Positions 33,192-42,201 of a stretch of DNA of 64,000 bases are shown one piece after another. A program made the position numbers and the translations under genes. Origin of the DNA: Clostridiales bacterium (GTDB taxonomy: Bacteria; Bacillota; Clostridia; Oscillospirales; Acutalibacteraceae). The notes below the pieces were generated by a model. That model worked only from the letters and a program-made list of their open reading frames with translations. It had not been told where the DNA came from and did no database searches. Numbering within the stretch: the first letter of the stretch is position 1; each line of letters begins with the position of its first letter. The stretch spans positions 62,001 to 126,000 of the forward strand of contig JAHZDE010000003.1 in assembly GCA_019422525.1 (NCBI GenBank), read 5' to 3'.

Positions 33192-34193
33192 ATGAAAGCA
33201 GTTCAAATTGAAAACTATTCCAAAAAAATCTCCACGGTACTCCGTGACATCCCCGAGCCTGCCATTGGGGACAACGAGGTTCTGGTGCAGGTGAAAGCAG
33301 CGGCCGTCAACCCACTGGAGTTGTTGATTCTTACGGGAAGCCTGCGGCTGATGCAAAGCTATTCCCTACCTTTCACCCTGGGAAATGAATGTGCCGGGGT
33401 AGTAGAAAAAATTGGGCGGAATGTGACAAAGTTTCAAAAGGGCGATCGGGTCTATGCCCGGCTCCCCATCAACAAAATTGGGGCGTTTGCTGAATATGCT
33501 GCTGTGGAAGAGAAAGCCCTAGCCAAAATGCCTGCCGGATATGAATTTACAGCTGCGGCTGCTATCCCCCTTACCGGCTTGACCGCATATCAGGGAATCG
33601 TGGAGGAGCTAAAGGCAAAACCAGGGGAATCTCTGCTGATTCCAGGGGGCTCGGGAAGCTTTGGACAAATGGCTGTGCCCATCGCAAAAGCAATGGGGCT
33701 TCGTGTGATTGTCACCGGAAACGAAAGGGCGCGGGAAAAAGTCCTTGCGCTGGGGGCTGAGCAGTATCTTGATTATCGAAGAGAAAATTACTGGGAAATG
33801 GTATCCCACATGGATTATGTAATAGACACCTTGGGGGCTGGTGAATTTGACCGCGAACTGTCTGTCCTGAAGCAAGGCGGGATGCTTGTCAGCCTGAAAA
33901 CCGGGCCTAACAGGGAATTTGCTCTGAAAAACCATGTTTCCCCGTGGAAAAGGCTGCTGTTCACCATGGCCGGCGCCAAATATGATAGGGCGGCCCACAA
34001 GCAAAAAAAGGAATACCGTTTTCTGTTTGTCCGTTCTGACGGTTCACAGCTTCAAAAAATCACCCAGATCGTAGAGCAAAATCACATTGTGCCTGCTGTT
34101 GACCCTCATATATTTTCTCTGGCACAAGCTGACGATGCTCTGAGGCTGGTAGCGCAAGGGCCAACAAACGGGAAAGTACTGATTCAATTGTAA
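33192..34193 (+). CDS. Zinc-independent alcohol dehydrogenase/quinone oxidoreductase (MDR family)
   Basis: Start at ATG 33192 after AGAAAGAGG. The 333-residue protein is a medium-chain reductase of the quinone oxidoreductase type: the N-terminal GroES-like domain (IGDNEVLVQVKAAAVNPLEL, LGNECAGVVEKIGRNVTKFQ without zinc-binding Cys), and the NADP site PGESLLIPGGSGSFGQMAV. It should reduce quinones or enones with NADPH in the cytoplasm. It is followed after 22 nt by an EFR1 ferredoxin gene and divergent from Rrf2, so a redox-stress or electron-disposal role is likely. Confidence 0.88.
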   Translation: MKAVQIENYSKKISTVLRDIPEPAIGDNEVLVQVKAAAVNPLELLILTGSLRLMQSYSLPFTLGNECAGVVEKIGRNVTKFQKGDRVYARLPINKIGAFAEYAAVEEKALAKMPAGYEFTAAAAIPLTGLTAYQGIVEELKAKPGESLLIPGGSGSFGQMAVPIAKAMGLRVIVTGNERAREKVLALGAEQYLDYRRENYWEMVSHMDYVIDTLGAGEFDRELSVLKQGGMLVSLKTGPNREFALKNHVSPWKRLLFTMAGAKYDRAAHKQKKEYRFLFVRSDGSQLQKITQIVEQNHIVPAVDPHIFSLAQADDALRLVAQGPTNGKVLIQL

Positions 34194-34215
34194 TACTAAT
34201 GGAGGAATCGCAGTT

Positions 34216-34971
34216 ATGAAAGCATATGAAATCTATTTTAGCCCCACCGGAGGGACGAAAAAGGCGGCGGATATGCTGGCGTTGACAAATGAAATGACGC
34301 CGGTTGACTTGGCGGACAGCCACGGCACGTTCGGCCAGATAAGCCTGTCAGAGGAGGATATTGCGGTGATTGCCGTCCCGTCCTATGGCGGCCGAGTTCC
34401 GTCCCCTATCATAAACCGGCTGACCATGCTGAAAGGAAACGGCGCCCGGGCAATTTTAGTCTGCGTCTATGGAAACCGTGCCTATGAAGATACCCTGGCA
34501 GAATTACAGGACGCTGCCAAGCAGGCAGGGTTCCAGGTTATTGCAGCAGTTGCCGCCGTGGCGGAACACTCCATTGCCCGGCAGTTTGCAGCAGGCCGGC
34601 CGGACGCCCAGGATCGCCAGCAGCTTTTGGAATTTGCCAAACAGATTCAAGAAAAAATTTCTGCCGGCGATACCCACGAGCCAACTATCCCCGGCAATCG
34701 TCCCTACAAAAAGGCTGGCGGGGTCGGAATGATTCCCAAGCCCACGAAAGATTGTGTCAAGTGCGGCGTGTGTGCAAAAGAATGTCCCGTCCAAGCCATT
34801 GACAAGAGCAACCCCAAAATGGTAGATCGTAACGCCTGTATCTCCTGTATGCGCTGCGTTTCTGTATGCCCCCACTCTGCTCGAAAAATCAGCGCTGTGA
34901 TGTTGTGGGCTGCCGGTTTGGCGCTGAAAAAAGCCTGTGCAGACCGAAAATCCTGCGAACTGTTCCTTTGA
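34216..34971 (+). CDS. EFR1-family ferredoxin (flavodoxin domain plus two 4Fe-4S)
   Basis: A 251-residue protein. Residues 1-150 form a flavodoxin-like domain (IYFSPTGGTKKAADML, IAVPSYGGRVPSPIINRL), and residues 170-235 carry two 4Fe-4S ferredoxin motifs: DCVKCGVCAKECPVQAI and ACISCMRCVSVCPHSAR. It is a soluble electron carrier with FMN and two clusters. It follows the quinone oxidoreductase gene, and the two presumably exchange electrons. A variant GTK(K/T) phosphate loop suggests flavin binding by the flavodoxin part. Confidence 0.9.
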   Translation: MKAYEIYFSPTGGTKKAADMLALTNEMTPVDLADSHGTFGQISLSEEDIAVIAVPSYGGRVPSPIINRLTMLKGNGARAILVCVYGNRAYEDTLAELQDAAKQAGFQVIAAVAAVAEHSIARQFAAGRPDAQDRQQLLEFAKQIQEKISAGDTHEPTIPGNRPYKKAGGVGMIPKPTKDCVKCGVCAKECPVQAIDKSNPKMVDRNACISCMRCVSVCPHSARKISAVMLWAAGLALKKACADRKSCELFL

Positions 34972-35010
34972 TATTTTGCCAATATATATGATAACGAAAA
35001 ATACATAGTA

Positions 35011-35052
35011 AACAAATGGGCGAGACATTCCTGCACGTTTTGCCCATTTGTT
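35011..35052. terminator. Hairpin between convergent genes
   Basis: AACAAATGGGC and GCCCATTTGTT form an 11-bp stem with a 20-nt loop between the EFR1 gene and the convergent AraC gene. T runs are short on both sides, so it is a weak terminator or shared end. Confidence 0.6.
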
Positions 35053-35065
35053 GTTCGTGTTATTT

Positions 35066-35983
35066 TTAACCCTGCTGCTTTCTATACTGGAAAGGAGTTA
35101 TCCCTGTTTTTTGGCGAAACACCTTGGTAAAATAGCTTTGATCCTCAAAGCCACAGGTAATACCAACCTCTAACATGGGGAGCTCCGTTTCCAAAAGTAA
35201 TTGTTTGGCCTTTTGGATTCTCATTTCAATAACATATTGAATCGGCGTTATTCCCACTATTTTTTTAAAACAGCGTATACATTCTCTCGAGCTGATAAAG
35301 GCACTTCCTGCAATCTGCTGTACCGATACCGGCTCGGTATAATGTGTTTGAATATACAGAAGCATTGTCCGAAGCCGATTGATGTCTGTTCTGTTCCTTT
35401 TTTCCAGAGAAGCATCCATATTCTTTCTATTCTCCAACAAAAGCAGCGCAATTTCAGAAAGCAAGGAACGCACACGGAATTCGTATCCATATTCTTCTTT
35501 TGTCAAACAGTCAAAGGCTTCTTGCGCATAATCCAACAGTTTCGCCTGCCACGCAATTTCCCTTGTCAAAAACACATTCATAAAAGCATTTTCCAGCAGC
35601 AGGTGTTTCATATATTTTTCCCAAAATACACTTTCCCCTGTGCCATACAAAAGCACTGGTAAAAAAACAATATTTGGCATTATTGCTTTCTCTCTCCCGT
35701 GCAGGGAAAAGGAGTGAAGGGCCTGGCTGCTTATAAAAATTCCATTCCCGGAAGAAAGAACATATTGTTTCTCATTGACAGAAACGGTTACACTGCCTTG
35801 CGTCACATATGCGATTTCAAACTCTTTATGCCAGTGCCAGGGATAAAAGCTTTGCCCGTCAAAATAATGGTCCATATAGCTTGCACATGGAAACAAACGG
35901 TCTCCGTGCTGTATGGTCTCCTGTAAATCCTGCGCAATATACCTATCCGCTTGGAACATGTCGTCTATCTTATATTTTTTCAA
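35066..35983 (-). CDS. AraC-family transcriptional regulator
   Basis: A 305-residue protein. The N-terminal part is a cupin-like sensing domain (HYFDGQSFYPWHWHKEFEIAY in two parts, HWHKEFEIAYVTQGSV, SSGNGIFISSQALHSF). The C-terminal 100 residues hold two helix-turn-helix motifs (VSVQQIAGSAFISSRECIR; LLETELPMLEVGITCGFED; QSYFTKVFRQKTGITPFQYR in parts). It is divergent from the MFS transporter gene at 36111, 127 bp apart, and probably activates it when a small ligand is bound. Ligand unknown. Confidence 0.9.
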   Translation of the reverse strand: MKKYKIDDMFQADRYIAQDLQETIQHGDRLFPCASYMDHYFDGQSFYPWHWHKEFEIAYVTQGSVTVSVNEKQYVLSSGNGIFISSQALHSFSLHGREKAIMPNIVFLPVLLYGTGESVFWEKYMKHLLLENAFMNVFLTREIAWQAKLLDYAQEAFDCLTKEEYGYEFRVRSLLSEIALLLLENRKNMDASLEKRNRTDINRLRTMLLYIQTHYTEPVSVQQIAGSAFISSRECIRCFKKIVGITPIQYVIEMRIQKAKQLLLETELPMLEVGITCGFEDQSYFTKVFRQKTGITPFQYRKQQG

Positions 35984-36110
35984 GGCAACTCCTTCTTTTC
36001 TATTTTAATTTGTCATTTTTATTATATAATATGATTCTTTTGAAATAGAATCAACCCATTGCCGATGCTATACTGTTATAGATATAAAAAGCATTCAAAG
36101 GAGAATACAA

Positions 36111-37274
36111 ATGGCAACGGTTCTTTTGCTTATCATTTATATTGCGTTTATCGGGCTTGGAATTCCCGATTCCCTTTTCGGCGCGGCATGGCCGGCTATC
36201 AGCGAAGACCTTTCTCTTCCTGTGTCTTGGGCTAATTTTGTTACCATTATCGTCTCCGGCGGAACCATTCTTTCAAGCCTATTATCTGCCCGAATGATCA
36301 ACCGGTTTGGTACCGCAGCTGTAACTGCATGCAGTACCACTATGACTGCCTGTGCACTGCTGGGTTTCTCTGTCTCGCAGAATATGTTATGGCTCTGTCT
36401 GTTTGCCATTCCTTTGGGTTTAGGCGCCGGCTCTATTGATACTGCCCTGAACAACTATGTGGCACTGCATTATCAAGCAACGCACATGAATTTTCTCCAC
36501 TGTTTTTATGGGATTGGGGTTTCGCTGAGCCCTTTTCTCATGTCGCTTGCCCTTTCAGATGGCTCCTGGCAAAAGGGATATCGAACCGTATCCTGGATTC
36601 AGTTTGGAATTGCCCTGTTGACCATCATTTCTTTCCCCATATGGAAAAAAGTCCGTCATTCCTCAGGGGAGAAGGATACACCGTCTTTCAGGACTCTTTC
36701 CTTTCTTACCATGATAAAGGACTCCAAAGTGCTGATGGCCTGCTGTGTTTTTTTAGGTTCCTGTGGGCTGGAATACACTTGCGGGATTTGGGGCAGTACG
36801 TATTTGGTGAAAAGCAAAGGGGCCGCCGTCGATACAGCCGCTTTGATGATAACGTTTTACTATATCGGGATTGCTTTGGGCCGATTTCTCTCGGGAATCC
36901 TGGCAACAAAACATACCAGCCGCCACTTGATTAAAATGGGGCAAAGCGTCATACTGGTTGCGATTCTTTTACTGATTCTTCCCCTCCCATTTCAGGTTTC
37001 GGCTGCCGCTCTGTTTCTAGTCGGCATGGGAAACGGTCCCATTTTTCCCAATATGCTACATTTAACACCCGAAATCTTTGGAGAAGATATTTCTCAATCT
37101 GTTATGGGCATACAAATGGCTTTTTCTTATGTTGGAATTATGGTGGCTCCCGCCATATTTGGAATGATTGCCCAAACTATCAGCGCTTCTGTTTTTCCTT
37201 ATTTTATATTGGTTTTGTATGCAATCATGGTGCTGGCAAATGTAAAAATGCGGAAAATGGAATCGAGTTTATAA
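36111..37274 (+). CDS. MFS transporter
   Basis: A 387-residue protein with twelve hydrophobic segments, start supported by AAAGGAG. The pattern LLSARMINRFGTAAVTACS is the loop 2-3 motif of the superfamily, and KYGIGVSLSPFL-like turns recur (here GIGVSLSPFLMS). Overall it resembles fucose/FucP-like and Bcr/YoaB-like symporters of clostridia. It should export or import a small solute with a proton gradient. It is adjacent to, and divergent from, an AraC regulator, so it is probably induced by the substrate. Confidence 0.88.
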   Translation: MATVLLLIIYIAFIGLGIPDSLFGAAWPAISEDLSLPVSWANFVTIIVSGGTILSSLLSARMINRFGTAAVTACSTTMTACALLGFSVSQNMLWLCLFAIPLGLGAGSIDTALNNYVALHYQATHMNFLHCFYGIGVSLSPFLMSLALSDGSWQKGYRTVSWIQFGIALLTIISFPIWKKVRHSSGEKDTPSFRTLSFLTMIKDSKVLMACCVFLGSCGLEYTCGIWGSTYLVKSKGAAVDTAALMITFYYIGIALGRFLSGILATKHTSRHLIKMGQSVILVAILLLILPLPFQVSAAALFLVGMGNGPIFPNMLHLTPEIFGEDISQSVMGIQMAFSYVGIMVAPAIFGMIAQTISASVFPYFILVLYAIMVLANVKMRKMESSL

Positions 37275-37321
37275 AAATAAAAGGCCTCGACACATAAACC
37301 GTGTTCGGGGTCCTTTTATTT
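37275..37321 (+). terminator. Rho-independent terminator of the MFS gene
   Basis: AAATAAAAGG-CTCG-CAC pairs with GTG-CGGGG-CCTTTTATTT (with two internal bulges), followed by TTGAC. It lies directly after the MFS stop codon. Confidence 0.75.
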
Positions 37322-37397
37322 GACATCACATATTATTGGCGGTATTTTGGCCGCCTTCTTTTTACTGGCAGCATTTCCATAATCCGGCCTGCTCGAA

Positions 37398-37574
37398 TCA
37401 TCCATTCTTCTCTTTCTGTGGCTTCTCCAGTTCCAGAACCCGCTTTTCCAGCGCATGAATTTTTTCAAACAGCCGGGTAATATCGTCATCATGCAGATAA
37501 AGTAACCGAGTCAGTGCATCATTGTCCAATGGTTTTTCATTGCTATTTTCTTGATAGCTGTTTAATTTTTTCAT
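37398..37574 (-). CDS. Small coiled-coil protein of unknown function
   Basis: Start at ATG 37574, 6 nt after AGGAGGTG; an in-frame GTG further upstream lies inside that site. The 58-residue product has no membrane or signal segment. Residues 25-52 (LLYLHDDDITRLFEKIHAL and EKRVLELEKPQ) form an acidic/hydrophobic heptad pattern suited to a coiled coil. No family is recognised. It is the only gene between the MFS terminator and the pnuC promoter, reading toward the MFS gene. Confidence 0.55.
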   Translation of the reverse strand: MKKLNSYQENSNEKPLDNDALTRLLYLHDDDITRLFEKIHALEKRVLELEKPQKEKNG

Positions 37575-37750
37575 GGCCGCCACCTCCTATTTTCCCAAGT
37601 ATACCATATTCTGCCAAAGATTGCCATATATTTCCATAAATTCCCAAATTTTTTTGTTTTCTCAGAGACAACGAAATAGCGCTCTATTTCCCAATATAGT
37701 TATGAGATAATTCAAAAAAGCTATGGAACCGGTTTATTTTCCCATTTCTC

Positions 37751-37779
37751 TTGACAAGCTGTGGCCTTCGCGCTATCAT
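37751..37779 (+). promoter_or_regulatory. Sigma-A promoter of pnuC
   Basis: TTGACA (37751-37756) and TATCAT (37774-37779) are separated by 17 nt. The predicted transcript starts near 37786, leaving a leader of about 135 nt before the pnuC start codon. Confidence 0.8.
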
Positions 37780-37785
37780 ACAGAA

Positions 37786-37922
37786 AGTATGATTTCATAA
37801 GATAAGCTGCCACCGGGTAGCAGAATGCTGATTGTGCATTCGTTTACACATCGTTAGGTCTTTGAAGATGTGTATAACGGGTGCTTCTTTTTATTTATAC
37901 GAAGTAAAGGAGCGGTATTGCT
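37786..37922 (+). promoter_or_regulatory. Structured leader of pnuC, candidate riboswitch of unassigned class
   Basis: The leader can form GAATGC/GCATTC (about 37822-37841) and ACACATC/GATGTGT (about 37846-37873) hairpins, closed by GC(C)ACC with GGTGC (about 37808-37884) as a three-way junction, followed by TTCTTTTTAT. A competing hairpin, GCTGCCACCGGGTAGC, would break the closing stem. No known riboswitch consensus (TPP, purine, preQ1, THF) matches my reading. The gene transports nicotinamide riboside-like vitamins, so an NAD- or vitamin-sensing RNA is conceivable. Confidence 0.5.
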
Positions 37923-38651
37923 ATGAAAATCAAAGATTCATTTGCCGCATTATCCCGTTTTGAGTGGGCGTTGTGGCTGGTTTCGGCAGGGGTTATTTTG
38001 ATTTCCTTTGTCCTTTCGGGTGCCGGGGACATGTTAACGGTAATTGCTTCGCTAATAGGGGTAACCGCGTTGATTTTTGTAGCCAAAGGTTTGGTGCTCG
38101 GGCAGATTTTAACGGTAGTGTTTTCTGTGTTTTATGGCATTATTTCTTTTTTCTTTTGCTACTATGGGGAAGTCATTACCTATCTTTGTATGACTGCCCC
38201 CATGGCCGTAGTAACAGCCGTTTCCTGGATACGCCATCCCTATCAGGGGACCCAGGAGGTGCAGGTTCACCGTCTGACGAAAAAACAATGGATGATCATG
38301 GCGGGTTCTTCCGTCATCACCACCATTGCTTTTTATTTTATCCTCCGGGAACTGCACAACGCGAACCTGCTGGTCAGCACTATCTCCATTACCACCAGCT
38401 TTGCCGCCTCTTTCCTCACGTTTTGCCGCAGCCCTTATTACGCCATCGGGTATGCTGCCAACGACTTGGTCCTGATTGTTCTATGGGGGCTGTCTACGTT
38501 GGAAAGTCTTTCCTACCTTCCTATGGTTCTTTGTTTTCTGATGTTCTTTGCCAACGACCTGTACGGCTTTTATAACTGGCAGCGTATGCAGAAAAGACAG
38601 AATCCCGCTGCGAGCCCAGCCTGTGTGGTTCAGGAAACCGGTACTACATAA
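37923..38651 (+). CDS. pnuC: PnuC-family nicotinamide riboside/vitamin transporter
   Basis: A 242-residue membrane protein with about seven membrane segments. It carries the PnuC signatures LGQILTVVFSVFYGIISFFF (in part), WIRHPYQGTQEVQVHRLTKK, CRSPYYAIGYAANDLVLIVLW (in part) and FFANDLYGFYNWQRM, whose WxxM-like end is typical of the family. PnuC proteins take up nicotinamide riboside by facilitated diffusion, driven by phosphorylation inside; close relatives move thiamine or riboflavin. The start follows AAAGGAG at 37908-37914. Regulated probably by the leader RNA. Confidence 0.9.
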   Translation: MKIKDSFAALSRFEWALWLVSAGVILISFVLSGAGDMLTVIASLIGVTALIFVAKGLVLGQILTVVFSVFYGIISFFFCYYGEVITYLCMTAPMAVVTAVSWIRHPYQGTQEVQVHRLTKKQWMIMAGSSVITTIAFYFILRELHNANLLVSTISITTSFAASFLTFCRSPYYAIGYAANDLVLIVLWGLSTLESLSYLPMVLCFLMFFANDLYGFYNWQRMQKRQNPAASPACVVQETGTT

Positions 38652-39496
38652 ATTTCTTAATGATAACGCACATATAAAAATGTTAAACTTGAGTATCGTA
38701 AAGGTAAAATTGCTTTTGGAATATTTGCCAGCAAATAGAGTACTATATAAAAATATAGAGATAAAAAGGAGTATGGTACCTATTTTTCGAAATTATTGAC
38801 AGGTAAAAACCATCCGTTATTCATTGATAATTATATCCTTCCAGAATTAAATATAACTATTTATAAAATTTTACACGTATTTTTCTGTGTTTATAATTTA
38901 TCTGCTTTCTTTACAATACCATTGTTTGCTTGTGTTATCAAACGCTAAATGTAAAAAACTCTGGACAAAAACCCTTGGGTATGTTACACTGATTTTACAA
39001 ACAGGTTTTGTGCGATGAACACTATAACAAATATTTGAGGGGACTTGATGAAAAGCGCAGAATCTGATATGAAACTTTTTTCCGGCAATTTGGACAGGCT
39101 TTTGTATGACAGCAGAAACCTGTATCCGCCTGAAAAGTTCCCTATGCTTTCGGAAGTTGTGATTCATCTGTCCTCTGTTTAACGTTTGGGAACGGTAGGC
39201 GCCGATCCTATTGGCTATATAAGTGCTTGGCCATTACTAGAACGTTGAGCAGAGTTTTTTTATTTTATTGGCCTTTTAAATCGGAACAGCATAAATTGGG
39301 GCGCTGAAAATGGAATTTTATATGATTCTCGTTTAGTCGGCGCACATATTCTTGTTTTTCCGATTTTTTTGGATTCATCTATATTTTTTATTTAAAAAAA
39401 GAGTATTTACCAGAATTTTCAAATTTTCATTTTTTCTGTAGGCAGGTACTCAACATAAAGTGATTCTGTTTACAGAACCGAAGAGAGGTTTCAATA
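38652..39496. other. Long intergenic region before the surface-polymer cluster
   Basis: About 845 bp, AT-rich, with no convincing long gene. One small reading frame with a Shine-Dalgarno is at 39048-39182 (listed separately with low confidence). The region close to 39497 should hold the promoter of the glycerophosphotransferase operon. I see nothing else that I can name. Confidence 0.4.
39048..39182 (+). CDS. Possible 44-residue small protein
   Basis: ATG 39048 follows GAGGGGA by 8 nt, and the frame is open for 44 codons (MKSAESDMKLFSGNLDRLL, then YDSRNLYPPEKFPMLSEVV and IHLSSV). It has no signal, membrane segment or recognised family. The ribosome binding site is the only support; it could also be a remnant of a deleted gene. 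Confidence 0.2.
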   Translation: MKSAESDMKLFSGNLDRLLYDSRNLYPPEKFPMLSEVVIHLSSV

Positions 39497-41272
39497 TTGG
39501 AAAGTCCTGCAATTATCATTGAAAACAAAGAAGATTTACAGTTGATTTCTGCAACAGCTGTCCATATGGAATGGGAACGCATCTTTCTGAAGATTGATGT
39601 GCAAATTGAATTTTCCCCCGAGGCTGACAAAAATACACCCTTGGCCTTTTATGCTGTCAATGGACTGAACTGTGCAAAAACAGCTTATCAGGTGACCCAT
39701 TTGGGAAATAACCGTTTTCGTCTGCGTCTGAATATCACTAATAATGGTGCCAATCGCTGCCTTCCCAGAGGAAATTATCGTATTGTAGTCTGCCAGGGAA
39801 CCAGCCAGCTGGCTACGGTGATGGCTGCGCCTGACGTCATCCAGCATACAAATGATAATTCCCGCATTTTCCCCTATAATAATAGCAAAAGCGCCTATAA
39901 TGTGTTTTTCTATGTGGCAGAAGGGGAAGATACCCTCCCGCTAATTATGTATGTTGCTTCCCTGTCCCGTTCTTCCATGGATTTCCCAACCAACAAAAAG
40001 CATCATTTGCCTAACCCCGTCCGGGCAATTCGTTCTTCCCTTTCCCGCAACCGTCGTCCTTTCCTGCGGAACGTTTATAAATTCTGGTCTTTTGTCTACC
40101 GCAACCGCACCAATACGATTTTGTTCATGTCGGAGCAGAGTGATCGCTGCGGCGGTAACCAGGTTGCTGTGTATAACCGGATGAAAGAACGGAAAATGGA
40201 CCAGCAGTACACCTTGCTGACTTCTGCCAGAATGGCGGCTTCTCAGCGCCAGAGCTATCGCAGCTGGATGTCCCTTATGCGGAAAATCGCCATGAGCCAG
40301 CTGGTGATTCTTGATGACCATGCTCCTGTATTTGATTGGCTGAAACTGAACAGCCGTACCCGGATGATTCAGCTTTGGCATGCAGGCGCCGGATTTAAAT
40401 CCTCTGGATACAGCCGTTGGGGCCATTTTGGCTGCCCGGCTCCCCAGAGCTGCCACCGTCAGTATCAGTATGGGATTGCCGGTTCCCGCCACATTGCTCC
40501 TTTCTTCTCTGAAGTTTGGGGAATTTTGGATGAGCAGGTACTGCCTACCGGTATGCCCAGAATGGACGAGTACTTGGATCCGGAAAACCGCCGTGTGGTA
40601 ACCGAAAAACTCTATGAGAGTTATCCCATGTGCAAGGGCAAAAAGGTGATGCTGTTTGCACCTACCTATCGAGGCAAAAACCGCAAGACTGCTCACTATC
40701 CCTATTCCCTGCTGGACTTTAAACGGTTGTATGAACTGTGCGGCGACGAATGGGTCGTTCTCTTTAAAATGCATCCTTGGGTTCATGACGGTGTGCCTAT
40801 TCCCGAAGAGTATCAGGACAAATTTTTGGATGTGGGAACTTATCCCAATATCAATGACTTGTTCTATATTACCGATTTGCTGATTAGCGATTATTCCTCC
40901 AATATTTTTGAGTATTCCCTCATGCGCAAACCCATGATGTTCTTTGCTTTTGATAAGGTACAATATTCCTTCTCTCGCGGTTTCCATCGGGATTACGAGG
41001 AATCTGCCCCCGGCAAAATTTGCTATACCTTTGATGAACTGATGGACGCGTTTGCCAAAAAGGATTTTGAATACGAAAAAGTCGAGGAATATGTGGAGAA
41101 GCATTTCGACTATATTGACAGCCATTCCTCTGACCGTGTGATTGACTGGCTCATTCTGGATAAGATTCCACAAGAATTCCGCGATGCCCTACAGAAAAAA
41201 CAAGAGGAAGCTGACTATGTTTCCCGTTTGGTATTCTGCGATTTGGAATCTGAAGAAGAGGAAACCGAATAA
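39497..41272 (+). CDS. CDP-glycerol glycerophosphotransferase-family protein (TagF/TarL-like)
   Basis: Start at TTG 39497, which follows GAGAGG. The 591-residue protein has an N-terminal beta-rich domain (residues 5-110, LQLISATAVHMEWERIFLKI, in part) and a CDP-glycerol:polyglycerophosphate transferase domain from about residue 200: LVILDDHAPVFDWLKLNSRTRMIQLWHAGAGFKS (in pieces), LPTGMPRMDEYL, MLFAPTYRGKNRK, LFKMHPWVHDGVP and LLISDYSSNIFEYSLMRKP. It should polymerise glycerol- or ribitol-phosphate units from CDP-activated precursors at the membrane, as in teichoic acid synthesis. It heads a cluster with a cytidylyltransferase. Confidence 0.88.
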   Translation: MESPAIIIENKEDLQLISATAVHMEWERIFLKIDVQIEFSPEADKNTPLAFYAVNGLNCAKTAYQVTHLGNNRFRLRLNITNNGANRCLPRGNYRIVVCQGTSQLATVMAAPDVIQHTNDNSRIFPYNNSKSAYNVFFYVAEGEDTLPLIMYVASLSRSSMDFPTNKKHHLPNPVRAIRSSLSRNRRPFLRNVYKFWSFVYRNRTNTILFMSEQSDRCGGNQVAVYNRMKERKMDQQYTLLTSARMAASQRQSYRSWMSLMRKIAMSQLVILDDHAPVFDWLKLNSRTRMIQLWHAGAGFKSSGYSRWGHFGCPAPQSCHRQYQYGIAGSRHIAPFFSEVWGILDEQVLPTGMPRMDEYLDPENRRVVTEKLYESYPMCKGKKVMLFAPTYRGKNRKTAHYPYSLLDFKRLYELCGDEWVVLFKMHPWVHDGVPIPEEYQDKFLDVGTYPNINDLFYITDLLISDYSSNIFEYSLMRKPMMFFAFDKVQYSFSRGFHRDYEESAPGKICYTFDELMDAFAKKDFEYEKVEEYVEKHFDYIDSHSSDRVIDWLILDKIPQEFRDALQKKQEEADYVSRLVFCDLESEEEETE

Positions 41273-41360
41273 ATTTGTATCACTGGGGGTCTTTTGACCA
41301 CCTTGGTAATATTCGTACGCTATTAACCAATTGATTTGTATGACAGAAAGGATTTTTGCT

Positions 41361-42149
41361 GTGAATATTGCGATTATTTTTGCTGGCGGCAGCGGCGTTC
41401 GTATGGGCGCTGGTATTCCCAAACAGTTTTTGGAAATCAATGGAAAACCGATTATTGTTCATACTCTCCAGTTGTTCCAGAACCATGACATGATTGACAA
41501 AATTTATATTTCTGTCTTGGAAAAATACATTCCCTATATGGATGATTTGTGCAAGGAATACCGTCTGAATAAGGTTTGTGGTATTGTGCCCGGCGGTGAA
41601 ACCGGACAAGATTCCATTTATAACGCGCTGAAAAAAGCAGAATCGGAAAACCCAGGCGATTCCATTGTGTTGATTCATGACGGTGTACGCCCGTTTATTA
41701 CCTATGAAGTGATTGCCAATAACATTGAATGTGTGGAAAAAAATGGCAACGCCATTACCTGCACCTCTTGTTACGAAACGATTCTGCTGAGCAAAACCGG
41801 CGATGTGGTGGAGAGTGTGCCTTTCCGAAAGGAAACCTATGCAGCACAGGCACCCCAGAGCTTCTATCTGAAAGATATTATTGCTGCCCATGATCAGGTT
41901 CGCAGTATGCCTACCCGTTATGATAATTTGGTAGACTCCTGCACGCTGATCCGTGTGCTGGGCCAGACTGCCCATATGGTTCCCGGTAACCGGGGTAATA
42001 TCAAGGTAACCACACCTGAAGATGTGTATATGTTCCGGGCGCTGCTCACCTATAAGGAGAACGAGCAGGCCTTTGGCTTGGGTCTTACTGACCAGATTGA
42101 ATCCCGGATGAACAGCATCCGCCGGAGGAGCCAGAAAAATAATCCCTGA
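41361..42149 (+). CDS. IspD/TarI-like cytidylyltransferase
   Basis: Start at GTG 41361, 8 nt after AGAAAGGA. The 262-residue protein begins MNIAIIFAGGSGVRMGAGIPKQF (in part), the CTP-binding GxGxRxG...K motif of IspD/TarI. VLIHDGVRPFI and TTPEDVYMF are the conserved aspartate motifs. IspD makes CDP-methylerythritol for isoprenoids; TarI makes CDP-ribitol. Since it follows a CDP-polyol polymerase gene (88 bp), the TarI role fits the context better, although no TarJ-type ribulose reductase is adjacent. The sequence alone does not decide. Confidence 0.82.
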   Translation: MNIAIIFAGGSGVRMGAGIPKQFLEINGKPIIVHTLQLFQNHDMIDKIYISVLEKYIPYMDDLCKEYRLNKVCGIVPGGETGQDSIYNALKKAESENPGDSIVLIHDGVRPFITYEVIANNIECVEKNGNAITCTSCYETILLSKTGDVVESVPFRKETYAAQAPQSFYLKDIIAAHDQVRSMPTRYDNLVDSCTLIRVLGQTAHMVPGNRGNIKVTTPEDVYMFRALLTYKENEQAFGLGLTDQIESRMNSIRRRSQKNNP

Positions 42150-42201
42150 CAACTGTCCTTATATTGTGTAATGGTTCATACAAACGGGTGAAATTATATT
42201 T

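Noticed and set aside
37786..37922. A TPP, purine, preQ1 or THF riboswitch in front of pnuC
   Set aside because: None of the conserved sequence elements of these classes is found in the leader; only the overall three-way shape is compatible.
39941..41173. 410-codon minus-strand frame across the glycerophosphotransferase gene
   Set aside because: It lies wholly inside a real gene on the other strand and shows no family signature.
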